From: Flavobacterium psychrophilum
GTDB lineage: Bacteria > Bacteroidota > Bacteroidia > Flavobacteriales > Flavobacteriaceae
NCBI GenBank assembly: GCA_001708385.1
Contig: CP012388.1
Span: 3,720,001-3,784,000, forward strand
Length of the DNA stretch: 64,000 nt
Direction: 5' to 3'
This document shows positions 24,871 to 34,042 of this stretch, piece by piece; the first letter of the stretch is position 1, and each line of letters starts with the position of its first letter. Below the pieces are notes generated by a model. The model was not told where the DNA came from. It saw nothing but the letters and a program-made list of their open reading frames with translations, and searched no databases. The translations under genes and the position numbers were made by a program.

Positions 24871-25416
24871 ATGAAATTATTACTATTGATATTTGCTATA
24901 GTATTAGGTACAGCTGCCCAGGCACAGACCTATGCGCCGTATACAGGTAATAAAGCCAATGGAACTGCTGTTTCAAAACCCGGCTCTGATAAGAATAAAA
25001 AAACTAAGGTTACAGTTACCGAAAAAACGTCTTTAAAAGAGGATGAAAAGCCCAAAGGCGATTTTCAGGACCTCATGAATAAAGCTGTAGAACAGCTTCA
25101 TCAAAAAGATTATCAAAAAGCAGAAGGCTTTTATACCCAGGCACTGGAGGTAAGCACACCAGAAACCGCATGGCGTGCTTTGATGTCTCGTGCTACATTG
25201 TATGCAATAATGGAGGATGACAAAAAAGCTATAGCAGACCTTACATCTGCTATTGAAAGTGGTGACACTCCTCAAAAGCAGTTAGCAATTATTTATATAT
25301 CGAGAGCAAGGCTACTGGCTAATAATAAGAATATGGATCTTGCGTGCAAGGATGTTGCTAAAGCTAAAGCACTTGGTTTGCCGCAAGGGTTTACCATTGA
25401 CATAAAATGTATGTAA
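24871..25416 (+). CDS. Exported TPR-repeat protein
   Basis: 181 aa from the ATG at 24871; an ATG at 24853 adds six residues before the signal peptide. Signal peptide MKLLLLIFAIVLGTAAQAQ, then a low-complexity Lys/Thr linker. Two to three TPR-like helical repeats follow (AVEQLHQKDYQKAEGFYTQA; ALMSRATLYAIMEDDKKAIA; AIIYISRARLLANNKNMDLA). It ends with a Cys-containing tail. Likely a periplasmic protein-interaction module. First ordinary gene after the island. Confidence 0.8.
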   Translation: MKLLLLIFAIVLGTAAQAQTYAPYTGNKANGTAVSKPGSDKNKKTKVTVTEKTSLKEDEKPKGDFQDLMNKAVEQLHQKDYQKAEGFYTQALEVSTPETAWRALMSRATLYAIMEDDKKAIADLTSAIESGDTPQKQLAIIYISRARLLANNKNMDLACKDVAKAKALGLPQGFTIDIKCM

Positions 25417-25523
25417 TAGTGTCTGATTATTTAATAGACTTTTTGCACCTTCACAAAAAAAATATTTTTTTGTTCCTTGCTCATGCGCGCAAAAATAGAT
25501 CAAGGCAATAGATTTTCTCTACA

Positions 25524-26297
25524 CTACTTACGCTTTATCATATAAATATCGCCAAATGAAAACCGACCGGAATATACTACAAAGGCAATATCCTGATCGG
25601 GTAGGGTGTAATAATACAATCCGTTATAGTAGTCGTTGTTTGATGCGAAGAATAGTGCACTGCTTTCACACCTTATCTTTACTTTAAAGGTGTCTTCTTT
25701 GAATTTTATAGCATAATAGCCTTGCCCCAGCCAGTAATATTTTTCCCCGCCACCTGTTGGATTGAATGTACTGAAAGGGTTTAATGCATCGGCATTAAAT
25801 TCCTTCTTTGCGAAATGTTCCATATGTATTACTTGTGATGTGTCGGAGTAATTGTAGAAGGGTTCAATTTGGTTGTTTAGCAATTTTGCATTAAGTGGGA
25901 TACTATCTACTTTCGTAATCGTACCACCGCCATCAATAGATAAATATTCGATTTTAGTGTAACCATCAGTATTTGGTTCACTGATATTCTGTTCTGTTTC
26001 TACAAAAACTTTTTTAAGCGTTGCGTCATAATACAGATGTCCTGAAACATCTTCTGTTTTTTCCTCTTCTATATCTGCGTCTGTAACAGCGGCGGCTGCC
26101 TCATTACCGGAGTGAAATACAGCTTTCCCGGCTACATTCAGTTTTGTAAAGATATAGTGCTGTGAACTTCCGCCGGAATTGGCATCGCTGTATTGTTTGT
26201 CGTACCGCGAACTATAGAGCTTATTTATCGCTAAAACCGCTAAAGGAAAACCAATTATAACGACGACTACTATAATTATCATTCTGAACTTATTCAT
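25524..26297 (-). CDS. Membrane-anchored protein of unknown family (paralog A)
   Basis: 257 aa. One N-terminal transmembrane segment (about 6-25, Ile/Val-rich), then a soluble domain outside the cytoplasm. Its features include SSQHYIFTKLNVAGKAVFHSG, an acidic insertion (about 70-85), FNPTGGGEKYYWLGQGYYAIKF and LPDQDIAFVVYSGRF. It is paralogous to the gene 9 bp upstream (26307), with the same landmarks. No catalytic motif recognised. A relic of a third copy's 3' end lies inside the accessory island at 23727. Confidence 0.7.
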   Translation of the reverse strand: MNKFRMIIIVVVVIIGFPLAVLAINKLYSSRYDKQYSDANSGGSSQHYIFTKLNVAGKAVFHSGNEAAAAVTDADIEEEKTEDVSGHLYYDATLKKVFVETEQNISEPNTDGYTKIEYLSIDGGGTITKVDSIPLNAKLLNNQIEPFYNYSDTSQVIHMEHFAKKEFNADALNPFSTFNPTGGGEKYYWLGQGYYAIKFKEDTFKVKIRCESSALFFASNNDYYNGLYYYTLPDQDIAFVVYSGRFSFGDIYMIKRK

Positions 26298-26306
26298 GTT
26301 AGCAAG

Positions 26307-27059
26307 TTATTTGTGTTTAATCATGTAAATACTAGTTGGTTCCCGGTTTTTGTAATCTATGATAAAAGCAATGTCCTGATTGGGTAGGAGGTAGTAGTTT
26401 AGGCCTGTTTCATAATCATAATCGTTGGAGAAAAGAAAAGCCCTGCTTTTACACGGAAACTTAAGTTTTAAGACATCATTTTTAAATTTCAGATCGTAGT
26501 AGCCGGGTCCGTTCCAATAGTATCCGGGGCTGCCTCCAGTAGGGTTTCCCATGCCTCTTAGCGGGTTTAACGATGGCGGGTCAAAATCCTGTTTGGCAAA
26601 GTGACGCATGTATATAACCTGCGACTTATCATGCCATCGTTGGAAGGGTACAAGCTGGTTCTTAACCAATCGCGCTGTTTCGGGTATGCTGTCCAGTTTG
26701 CTAATGTTGCCCTGGTTATCTATAGCATAATAAAATTCTACTTCGTCGTTAAATCCACTATCATTGGCAATGTACTGTGTGGCAACGACCATTGTCTTAT
26801 TTTGGGCTTTGTCGTAAAAAACATGGCTTGTAATGTCTTCCTCTCCGGGGAGCATAGTTCGCTGCGTGCTGAAGTGGAACGATATCCTTCCCGGGATGTC
26901 AAGTTTGGTTATGGTGTAATTTTTAGAAGACGCACCTTTGTCGGCGTCAGTGTATTCTTTGTCGTAGTAAATACTCGATAGTTTATTAACTACGATAACC
27001 AATACGGGGAAGCCAATGAGTATGGCTATTATAATGATCATTTTTCTGAATTTTTTCAT
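26307..27059 (-). CDS. Membrane-anchored protein of unknown family (paralog B)
   Basis: 250 aa from the ATG at 27059; the frame extends two codons up to a TTG. N-terminal transmembrane segment MIIIIAILIGFPVLVIVVNKL, then a soluble domain matching paralog A: SSKNYTITKLDIPGRISFH, HFAKQDFDPPSLNPL, GNPTGGSPGYYWNGPGYYDLKF, LPNQDIAFIIDY and ending IYMIKHK. Probably cotranscribed with paralog A. Function unknown. Confidence 0.7.
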   Translation of the reverse strand: MKKFRKMIIIIAILIGFPVLVIVVNKLSSIYYDKEYTDADKGASSKNYTITKLDIPGRISFHFSTQRTMLPGEEDITSHVFYDKAQNKTMVVATQYIANDSGFNDEVEFYYAIDNQGNISKLDSIPETARLVKNQLVPFQRWHDKSQVIYMRHFAKQDFDPPSLNPLRGMGNPTGGSPGYYWNGPGYYDLKFKNDVLKLKFPCKSRAFLFSNDYDYETGLNYYLLPNQDIAFIIDYKNREPTSIYMIKHK

Positions 27060-27240
27060 GAACAAAAATTGCTATAAGTAATTTCTTTAAAAATAGATAT
27101 TTACAATGAAAAACGGTCATTATAAATGCATCTGAATTTTTGTAAATAAGTTAAATATTTCTAAAAAAATTAAGCGTATAAAAACCATAACTGTAATTAC
27201 GGCGTATCTGTCTCTATAAACTTTAAACAAAAAAACAACC

Positions 27241-27798
27241 ATGAAAATTTCAAAAATCTTTTCGGCAGCGGTAATCGCACTTGCACTAATGACAGGAACA
27301 GCATCATTTGCTCAAAAAACTAAAATGGTAGGCGGTGCCGAGATGTACCCTACAAAAAACATAGTAGAGAACGCGGTAAACTCTAAAGACCATACAACAC
27401 TTGTTGCTGCAGTTAAAGCAGCAGGGCTGGTAGAAACATTACAGGGTAAAGGTCCGTTTACTGTATTTGCGCCAACAAATGCTGCGTTTGATAAACTACC
27501 TAAAGGAACTGTAGAAACATTGCTTAAACCGGAAAATAAAAAGATGCTTCAAGGTGTGCTTACATACCATGTGGTATCAGGAAAATGGAGTGCTGCCGAT
27601 GTAGCTGCGGCTATTAAAAAAGGCGGTGGTAAAGCTGAGGTTGCAACTGTACAGGGTGGTAAATTATGGTTCATGATGAACGGTAAGGACCTTTGGATAC
27701 AGGATGAAAAAGGAGGCAAAGCTAAGGTTACCATTGCAGATGTTAACCAGTCTAACGGTGTTATCCACGTTATTGATACTGTGTTAATGCACAAATAA
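27241..27798 (+). CDS. Fasciclin (FAS1)-domain exported protein
   Basis: 185 aa. Signal peptide ends ASFAQ. One FAS1 domain: the H1 box GPFTVFAPTNAAFDKLP (about 78-94), a middle segment LQGVLTYHVVSGKW, and the H2-like end NGVIHVIDTVLM. FAS1 proteins mediate adhesion or surface interactions; here it is probably periplasmic or secreted. Single gene, with a terminator behind it. Confidence 0.93.
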   Translation: MKISKIFSAAVIALALMTGTASFAQKTKMVGGAEMYPTKNIVENAVNSKDHTTLVAAVKAAGLVETLQGKGPFTVFAPTNAAFDKLPKGTVETLLKPENKKMLQGVLTYHVVSGKWSAADVAAAIKKGGGKAEVATVQGGKLWFMMNGKDLWIQDEKGGKAKVTIADVNQSNGVIHVIDTVLMHK

Positions 27799-27818
27799 GA
27801 ATTAAGTTCGTGTTAGAT

Positions 27819-27855
27819 AAAAAATCCCCGATGTATTTATACACCGGGGATTTTT
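27819..27855. terminator. Bidirectional terminator
   Basis: AAAAATCCCCG pairs with CGGGGATTTTT across a 14-nt loop that itself can pair (GTGT-like). Runs of A and T on the two sides serve the FAS1 gene and the opposing cyclotransferase gene. Confidence 0.85.
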
Positions 27856-27947
27856 GGGTTTATGATATCAACTAAACTGGTACTTATAAAGTACTTGGAT
27901 CGCGAAAGTAGCTAACGAATAACCAAATACGCAAATAATCAATTTGC

Positions 27948-29021
27948 CTACTCCTTAATACGTATCTCAAACATCTTGTCCCAGTTTTTACCGGTAACAA
28001 AGAAGGTCTTGGTTTTAGGGTTATAAGCAATACCGTTAAGCACATCAAGATCTTCGTGCTGTGTTACTTTGCTTTTTAGTGCAGAAAGGTCTAATATACC
28101 TTCTACAGCACCATTTTTAGGATCTATGATAGCGATGGCGCTTTTCTGGTATACGTTTCCGTAGATTTTACCATCTACCCATTCCAGTTCGTTTACATCG
28201 GTAATTTTAGAACCTTTAGTATATACATTCAGGTAATCGATTTCTTTAAATGTTTCCGGATCTACAATATAAATCTTTTCGGAACCATCTGTCATGTACA
28301 GATTCTTACCATCATTGGTAAGTCCCCAACCTTCGATTTGTTTAAAGTAGGGTAACGTCTTTATTTTAGCCAGTGTGTTGGCATCATATACATACGCTTC
28401 GTTACGTTTGTAGGTAAGCTGGTATATTTTGTTATTAAGCACCGTTGCGCCTTCACCAAAGTTTTCGGCATCAAGCTGTGTCCTTTTATAAACTTCGCCT
28501 GTTTTGGCATTCGATTTCCTTATATCAGATACCGCCCGTTTACCTGTACGGCCTGCGCCGCTACCTGTACTTTCTATAAGTGTATCGCGTAAAAACTCAA
28601 GTCCCTGTGTATAGGCAGTAATATCGTGAGGGTAGGTATTTACGATATCGTATTTCAGAATTTTAGGATCTACGTTGCTCATTAACTCTACGCGGCCTGT
28701 AGTTTCGGTATTCTCACCATTGTAATATACAAGGGCTTTAATGTTCTGGTAACCGAATTTTTGTGCATTAAGAGGAAAGTCAATCTTTTTGTTAGCGACA
28801 GAAGATGCTATTTTCTTATCGTTAATATAATATATAACCGAGTCAATTTCCTTGTTTTTGGCATTGGTAAGCTGTAAAGGAAGGGTTTCCTGCGGCTGAT
28901 ATTGCTGCTTTAGGTTGGTTGCATCTATGCTAAATAAATTTTTTTTATCTTCTTCGCTATCGCCGCACGATACTACAACGGCTCCCAATAAAATGAAAGC
29001 TAATAAGTTATGTTTTTTCAT
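27948..29021 (-). CDS. Glutaminyl-peptide cyclotransferase, lipoprotein
   Basis: 357 aa from the ATG at 29021; the open frame runs on into the SRP RNA region and that part is not coding. Lipobox VVVSC with Cys19. The C-terminal ~240 residues match the glutamine cyclotransferase family (plant-type beta-propeller QC): YPHDITAYTQGLEF, GKLTYKRNEA-like strands, NELEWVDGKIYGNVYQK, LNGIAYNPKTKTFFVTGKNW. It forms pyroglutamate at peptide N-termini; in Bacteroidetes many exported proteins start with Gln after signal cleavage, so the periplasm is a sensible site. An N-terminal ~100-residue Ig-like part precedes the propeller. Confidence 0.9.
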   Translation of the reverse strand: MKKHNLLAFILLGAVVVSCGDSEEDKKNLFSIDATNLKQQYQPQETLPLQLTNAKNKEIDSVIYYINDKKIASSVANKKIDFPLNAQKFGYQNIKALVYYNGENTETTGRVELMSNVDPKILKYDIVNTYPHDITAYTQGLEFLRDTLIESTGSGAGRTGKRAVSDIRKSNAKTGEVYKRTQLDAENFGEGATVLNNKIYQLTYKRNEAYVYDANTLAKIKTLPYFKQIEGWGLTNDGKNLYMTDGSEKIYIVDPETFKEIDYLNVYTKGSKITDVNELEWVDGKIYGNVYQKSAIAIIDPKNGAVEGILDLSALKSKVTQHEDLDVLNGIAYNPKTKTFFVTGKNWDKMFEIRIKE

Positions 29022-29076
29022 GGTCAAATAAATAATGAAGCCAATATACAATTGTATTTTATATCTGGCAATTGCC

Positions 29077-29106
29077 TTGCGAAAATACAAAAAGATTGTA
29101 TATTTG
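29077..29106 (+). promoter_or_regulatory. Promoter of the SRP RNA gene
   Basis: TTG at 29077-29079, a 19-bp spacer and TATATTTG at 29099-29106, five bases before the RNA's first paired base. Confidence 0.8.
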
Positions 29107-29110
29107 CAGC

Positions 29111-29203
29111 GGCAAGTCCTACACGACCAGCTCCTACTGACTCCTCCAGGGTGGGAACACAGCAAAGGTACGTGGTTGAGCGGTGCGATGTAGGTCGCTT
29201 GCC
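29111..29203 (+). ncRNA. ffs: Signal recognition particle RNA, small bacterial type
   Basis: A 93-nt hairpin-like RNA. The ends pair (GGCAAG at 29111 with CTTGCC at 29198-29203, then CCTACA with TGTAGG). The tip carries the conserved SRP domain IV core, here CAGGGTGGGAACACAGCA, equivalent to the asymmetric and symmetric loops that bind Ffh. A T run follows from 29205 as terminator. The ends are set by pairing and may be off by a few bases. Confidence 0.88.
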
Positions 29204-29299
29204 ATTTTTTCTTTTTTTAGTAGTCTCCTTTAGGGAGATTTTTTTTTGGCCTTATCTGAGGTAAATAGACTCTTCATTATAAACTGACCTTATCCCCAA

Positions 29300-29399
29300 C
29301 CCCTCTCCGAAGGAGAGGGGGGCGAACCTCACTCGTAACTATTATGAGGTTGTCAATATTCCAATTTACACGTAACGGCTCCCTCTCTGAAGGATAGGG
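29300..29399. repeat. Two copies of an interspersed hairpin repeat
   Basis: CCCCTCTCC-GAA-GGAGAGGGG at 29300-29320 and a diverged copy CCCTCTCTGAAGGATAGGG at 29381-29399. A third copy, CCCTTTCC-GAA-GGATAAGG, lies at 32212-32230. Neighbouring bases (CCTCACTC, GTGAGG) also recur. This fills most of the gap between the SRP RNA and the esterase gene. Confidence 0.7.
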
Positions 29400-29466
29400 C
29401 TGTGGTGAGGTTATTTAGATTTCATGCTATTCCCTTTCGGATAGTGGCAGGGTAAGGCGACAATAG

Positions 29467-30369
29467 CTAAAGCCATTTCCCTGCAATAAGCCATTTCTTT
29501 AGGTCATCCATCCATTTATCGGTGGTAGTAGGATTGTTCATCCCGAAACCATGTTCGCCATGAAGGTAGGTAACCATTTCGCAGGCTACACCGTTTTTAA
29601 TAAGTGCTTCTTTATATACCCTGCTGTTGCCGATAGGTACAGCGCTATCGTCGGCAGCGTGTACAAGGAATGTTGGTGGCGTGTTTTTGGTGACCTGCAA
29701 TTCGTTTGAATATTGTCTGATCAATGCTTCAGATGGATTCCTGCCAATAAGGTTCTCACGGCTGCCCATGTGCTTCAGCTTGTCTGTAAAACTTATTACC
29801 GGGTAGATCAATACCGAAAAATCAGGACGCAATGAAGTATTTTTAGGATTGTCTATCACTTCTCTGTTAAATTGTGTCGACGCGGTTGCGGCTAAATGCC
29901 CTCCAGCCGAAAAGCCCATAACACCAAGTTTCTGCGTATTTATATTCCATTCTTTGGCGTGTTCGCGAACCAGCTTAAAAGCCTGCTGTAAATCCTGTAG
30001 CGGGGCAATGCTCTTATCTTTCATGATAGCATCGTTCGGCAGGCGGTATTTTAGTATAAAGGCAGTAACGCCCATATCATTCAAAGCCTTTGCCACATCT
30101 ACACCTTCATGCCCCATAGCTAAAACGCCATAACCTCCGCCGGGACAAATAATAACAGCACTTTTTAAGGGTGACTGCTTAGCAGGTTTATACATTGCAA
30201 GGGTTGGTACAGATACATTGCTTACCGCATAAAAGCCGTTATTGGTAGTTACTTCTTTAATTTCTGAAGGTTTACTGTTGGGTACAGTTCCTTCATATAA
30301 AGGGATAATCTGTTGTGCGGAAACACCCAGTGATCCGGATAATAGAACTGTTAGGATAATTTTTTTCAT
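29467..30369 (-). CDS. Exported alpha/beta esterase (BD-FAE/acetyl-xylan-esterase-like)
   Basis: 300 aa. Signal peptide ends VSAQQ. Oxyanion region VIICPGGGYG, nucleophile Ser in GFSAGGHLAA, acid in HAADDSAVP, His in LHGEHGFG: a full triad of the BD-FAE/Aes-type hydrolases. Several such enzymes deacetylate or deferuloylate hemicellulose. Directly downstream of a GH43 gene (gap 27 bp), so the pair may act together on arabinoxylan-like material. Confidence 0.88.
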   Translation of the reverse strand: MKKIILTVLLSGSLGVSAQQIIPLYEGTVPNSKPSEIKEVTTNNGFYAVSNVSVPTLAMYKPAKQSPLKSAVIICPGGGYGVLAMGHEGVDVAKALNDMGVTAFILKYRLPNDAIMKDKSIAPLQDLQQAFKLVREHAKEWNINTQKLGVMGFSAGGHLAATASTQFNREVIDNPKNTSLRPDFSVLIYPVISFTDKLKHMGSRENLIGRNPSEALIRQYSNELQVTKNTPPTFLVHAADDSAVPIGNSRVYKEALIKNGVACEMVTYLHGEHGFGMNNPTTTDKWMDDLKKWLIAGKWL

Positions 30370-30396
30370 GGTTGCTATTGTAAGCTGCTAATATAC

Positions 30397-32124
30397 TTAG
30401 TCTACTTTAATAATTTCGGTTGCTTTGGTTATTCCGTTTTCGTTAAAACTCTCAATACTAAAATAATAGGTGCCCTTGTTTGAAAGGGAATTTATATCGA
30501 TGCTGTTACTGCCATATACCTGGTAGTTAAGATACAGCTCATCGTGCTTCCTTCCGTAACGGATGTTGTATCCGGTGGCTTTATCATCTTTTTTCCATTG
30601 CAGTGTAACAGAACATCTGTCTGCGGTATTTCTTTTGATATTGATTTCCGAGACTATAGCCGGTTTTTCGCCATTGCCTTTACCAAATACCCTTAAATCT
30701 GATATTGCAAAAGTACCTGATGGCGTGTACAGGTTATTGACCCTTACATAGCGTGCAGTTACCGGTTTTTGTAGTACAATATAATCGTGCGGTGCATCGG
30801 CTTTATTTTTTGATTTATCCACCAGCTTTTTCCATGATTTTCCATCATCAGAATATTCTACGGTATATTGATAGTAAATCTTATCATTCCTGCCGAATAC
30901 TTTAGTTTCATGCTCTGCGAAATTAAGCTGTAGTGCATTTACAGTATACTCTTTTTCAAGGTCTATCGATAGCCACTCGCCTTTATTACCTGTTTTAGCA
31001 CTCCAGTAGGTTCTTATATCTTCATCGGAAGCCAAAGTTGTTTCATGACCTGCAATGGCGGAAGATGCAGTAGTAGGCTTTTTATATGACAACAACATTT
31101 GACCTGTTGAAAAATCCTGTTCGCTACTAAATTTCTTTTGCGGTAATACCATCGGATAATCACCATAGCCTGTATAGGTGTAGGCTTTCTGTTCATCATT
31201 TATAAATACAGGGAACAGGCTTAGCCTTCTTTCAAAATTGTGTTTTACAGAAATGGTACTTGTTGTAATATGCCAGTAGTTGCCATAGTTGTCCTGAAAC
31301 GTACAGCTGTGCCCGGCTGCAGTAGCAAAACCTCCCGGTCGGTATGAAAACGGGTTGTTCTCCATAAGCCTGAATGGGCCAAGAGGCGACTGGGCAACAT
31401 AAACTCCATCGCAATAACTTCTGTATTCGGTACCGGGTGTAGAATATTGCAGGTAATAATTTCCGTTAACCTTTGTCATCCACGCACCTTCAGTCCATGG
31501 TTTTTCTTTACTTTTATTGTCGTCACCGGGACGTTCCCATCCGTTATTTGCAGTATCTTCATTAAAGCACGCAACAGCTTCTCCTATCGGCATAAATGTC
31601 TTGCGGTTCAGTTCAATACCATATATGGGTTTGATGTTAGAACATCCGTGATACAGGTAAAGCCTTCCGTCATCATCCAGAAAAAGGTCGGGATCAGTAA
31701 CCGGGAAAGGAAAAGCCTCGTTTACCACCTTCCATTTGCCCGATTTCGGGTTAGTGGATTTATACACTTTGCTATTGGGCGTATTTTGTGTTGATGCCAT
31801 AAAATACACTGCATCGTCTATAACAACGACGGCAGGGGCATAATCTTCAAAAGGAAGATCGGGAGAAGTTATAAAATCCCAGTCAGCAAGATTGGTTGAA
31901 TGCCAGTATCCGCCAGACTTAGAAGCAAATAGATAGTATTCTTTTTTAAAGTTTACGATAACAGGATCTGCTGCTTCGCGCCTTGAAGGTGCATCGAGGC
32001 AAAAACGGTAATTAAAGTTTAATGGGTTGCAGATAGTTAGTTCATTCGCTGTACCTGACTGGCAGAATGCCATTTGCATCCCCAACAGGAGTAGTCCTAA
32101 AGTGTAAAGTTTTTTAGTCATCAA
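30397..32124 (-). CDS. Glycoside hydrolase family 43 protein with F5/8C and Fn3 domains
   Basis: 575 aa. Signal peptide MTKKLYTLGLLLLGMQMAFCQ (a Met-Met start leaves one residue of doubt). The GH43 five-blade propeller spans about 45-330: ADPVIVNFKKEYYLF holds the usual first acid, VTDPDLFLDDDGRLYLYHG the second, and EGAWMTKVNGNYYL the general-acid Glu. A discoidin-type (F5/8C) carbohydrate-binding domain follows at about 350-480 (WLSIDLEKEY...RYVRV), then a fibronectin type III-like end. Likely arabinofuranosidase or xylosidase acting outside the cell; specificity not resolvable. Confidence 0.9.
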   Translation of the reverse strand: MMTKKLYTLGLLLLGMQMAFCQSGTANELTICNPLNFNYRFCLDAPSRREAADPVIVNFKKEYYLFASKSGGYWHSTNLADWDFITSPDLPFEDYAPAVVVIDDAVYFMASTQNTPNSKVYKSTNPKSGKWKVVNEAFPFPVTDPDLFLDDDGRLYLYHGCSNIKPIYGIELNRKTFMPIGEAVACFNEDTANNGWERPGDDNKSKEKPWTEGAWMTKVNGNYYLQYSTPGTEYRSYCDGVYVAQSPLGPFRLMENNPFSYRPGGFATAAGHSCTFQDNYGNYWHITTSTISVKHNFERRLSLFPVFINDEQKAYTYTGYGDYPMVLPQKKFSSEQDFSTGQMLLSYKKPTTASSAIAGHETTLASDEDIRTYWSAKTGNKGEWLSIDLEKEYTVNALQLNFAEHETKVFGRNDKIYYQYTVEYSDDGKSWKKLVDKSKNKADAPHDYIVLQKPVTARYVRVNNLYTPSGTFAISDLRVFGKGNGEKPAIVSEINIKRNTADRCSVTLQWKKDDKATGYNIRYGRKHDELYLNYQVYGSNSIDINSLSNKGTYYFSIESFNENGITKATEIIKVD

Positions 32125-32367
32125 TCGTTGTAGTTGTAAGTTGCTAATATAGTCAATTTGACAACAAGGTGTAATGCCGTTCGAAAATTTGTAAATGTGT
32201 CCTCACTCCAACCCTTTCCGAAGGATAAGGAGTAGCCATACTTAAATCTATTATAAAACTATTTATCGTTTTAATTTTAAAGTATGATTCGTTATCTCTG
32301 CTGAATTATCCTTTGCGTTTGCTATTATCTTTGGTAAACATTAATTTCGCAATCCAAATAGTACATA

Positions 32368-33171
32368 ATGAGCAAAGTTATATTTATAACCGGCGGTTCG
32401 TCGGGCATTGGCAAGTCGATAGGAGAGTTCCTTCATGCGAAAGGCTATACCGTATACGGCACCAGTAGAAACCCGGAGCGTGTGGTTGGGTCGGTTTTTC
32501 CATTGGTAGCGCTTGATGTTCGCAATGCACAAAGCATTAGTGAGGCAGTTGCCGAAGTAATTACCAAGGCCGGAACTATAGATGTCTTGATTAACAATGC
32601 GGGTGTAGGTATTACAGGGCCACTGGAAGAGATTCCCGCCGATGAAATTAAAAATAACTTTGAGACAAACCTGTTTGGACCCATTGAGGTAATGAAAGCC
32701 GTGCTTCCGCAGATGCGTGCCCAAAAAAGCGGACTCATAATTAATGTAACCTCGATAGCAGGCTATATGGGATTGCCATACAGAAGCGTGTATTCTGCAA
32801 GTAAAGGTGCGTTAGAGCTTATCAGTGAGGCATTACGTATGGAAGTGAAACAGTTTGGTATTACCATAACCACTGTTGCCCCGGGCGATTTTGCTACCAA
32901 TATTGCCGCTGGACGTTACCATGCGCCGGTAGTAAAAGGTTCGGCATACGAAAATGTATACGGAGGCATACTGGCCACAATGAATGACCATGTTGATGCA
33001 GGCAGCGACCCTACGCAAATGGCGGAAGCTGTTTATGCTATTATGAAAACACCTAACCCCGAAGTACACTACAAAGTAGGGGTGTTTATGCAGAAATTCT
33101 CAATAGTCCTTAAGAGGATATTGCCGGGTAAAATGTATGAAAAGATGCTTATGAATCATTATAAGCTTTAA
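32368..33171 (+). CDS. Short-chain dehydrogenase/reductase
   Basis: 267 aa. Rossmann motif TGGSSGIGKSIGE near the N-terminus, NNAGVG, and catalytic Tyr and Lys in YSASKGAL, preceded by the Ser of VTSIAG. Classical SDR layout. TSRN after strand 2 suggests NADP(H). Substrate unknown. Confidence 0.9.
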   Translation: MSKVIFITGGSSGIGKSIGEFLHAKGYTVYGTSRNPERVVGSVFPLVALDVRNAQSISEAVAEVITKAGTIDVLINNAGVGITGPLEEIPADEIKNNFETNLFGPIEVMKAVLPQMRAQKSGLIINVTSIAGYMGLPYRSVYSASKGALELISEALRMEVKQFGITITTVAPGDFATNIAAGRYHAPVVKGSAYENVYGGILATMNDHVDAGSDPTQMAEAVYAIMKTPNPEVHYKVGVFMQKFSIVLKRILPGKMYEKMLMNHYKL

Positions 33172-33191
33172 AATATAGTCACTCTATAATC

Positions 33192-33224
33192 AACAGCATA
33201 GCCTAAAAGTTATGCTGTTTTTTT
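33192..33224 (+). terminator. Rho-independent terminator of the SDR gene
   Basis: AACAGCATA/TATGCTGTT, 9-bp stem with a 10-nt loop, then T residues. Confidence 0.85.
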
Positions 33225-33248
33225 ATTCTCTAAAATAAACGAAAACCA

Positions 33249-33278
33249 TTGCGTGGTATAGTTTAAATTGTAGATTTG
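33249..33278 (+). promoter_or_regulatory. Promoter of the outer-membrane protein gene
   Basis: TTG at 33249-33251, 19-bp spacer and TAGATTTG at 33271-33278, 32 bp before the ATG. Confidence 0.75.
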
Positions 33279-33310
33279 CACCACAAATCAATCTAATTTT
33301 ATACCAATAA

Positions 33311-34012
33311 ATGAAACAATTATTTATTGCTGCTCTTTTTTTTATGACGGCAGCAACGACTGTACACGCACAGGATGACGCGGCAACAACTAAAGATCCT
33401 AAATTTATAGTAACAGGAAATCTTAACTACGCTTATAGGCTGGCTAAAATTGACAAAAGTTACACAGGAATTCAAAGAGAGTATCTTAAAAATCTAAAGT
33501 CCGGTGTAAGTTATGACATAAGTGCTTACTACATGATTAATAAGGAGCTTGGTTTTGGTTTAAAGTTTAATTCATTCAATTCGTCTGAAGGCCTTAACGG
33601 AGTTTACGTGTCAGCTCCAAATGGTGAAACAGGATATGGAAATATTTCTGATGAGATTACAATTTCATTTTTTGGTATTGGCGAAATTTATAAATTTGGT
33701 AGATCAGGAAGCAGGCACAGCGGACTTTTAGAAGCAGCATTAGGTTATATGCGTTATAAAAACGATGCTTTTGCTATTGATAACTATACACTTACGGGCG
33801 GTACATTTGGTTCTGCCATATCTGTTGCCTATCAGTACGAAGCTTTTAAAAACTTTTCAGTGGGACCTAAATTTGCACTGCTTGGTGGTTCAATACGCAA
33901 GTATGATATCGAAGGCCCTGATGGATTCAAGGATAAGCTGACACTTGGGCGTGATAATCAGGAAAGCCTGCTGAGAATGGATTTGGGTATAGTAGCCAGC
34001 TACAGGTTTTAA
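33311..34012 (+). CDS. Outer-membrane beta-barrel protein
   Basis: 233 aa. Signal peptide ends VHAQ. Amphipathic alternating strands with aromatic girdles (NLNYAYRLA; GYMRYKNDAF; AISVAYQYEAF) and a C-terminal strand ending in Tyr-Arg-Phe, the classic barrel end. Probably an eight- to ten-stranded barrel. No specific role visible. It precedes a transaldolase gene by 30 bp and may be cotranscribed with it. Confidence 0.85.
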   Translation: MKQLFIAALFFMTAATTVHAQDDAATTKDPKFIVTGNLNYAYRLAKIDKSYTGIQREYLKNLKSGVSYDISAYYMINKELGFGLKFNSFNSSEGLNGVYVSAPNGETGYGNISDEITISFFGIGEIYKFGRSGSRHSGLLEAALGYMRYKNDAFAIDNYTLTGGTFGSAISVAYQYEAFKNFSVGPKFALLGGSIRKYDIEGPDGFKDKLTLGRDNQESLLRMDLGIVASYRF

Positions 34013-34042
34013 TTAAATAGCAACAACATAATTATTATAACA

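Noticed and set aside
29022..29165. N-terminal extension of the glutamine cyclotransferase frame
   Set aside because: It overlaps the SRP RNA and lacks a signal; the ATG at 29021 begins a proper lipoprotein signal.
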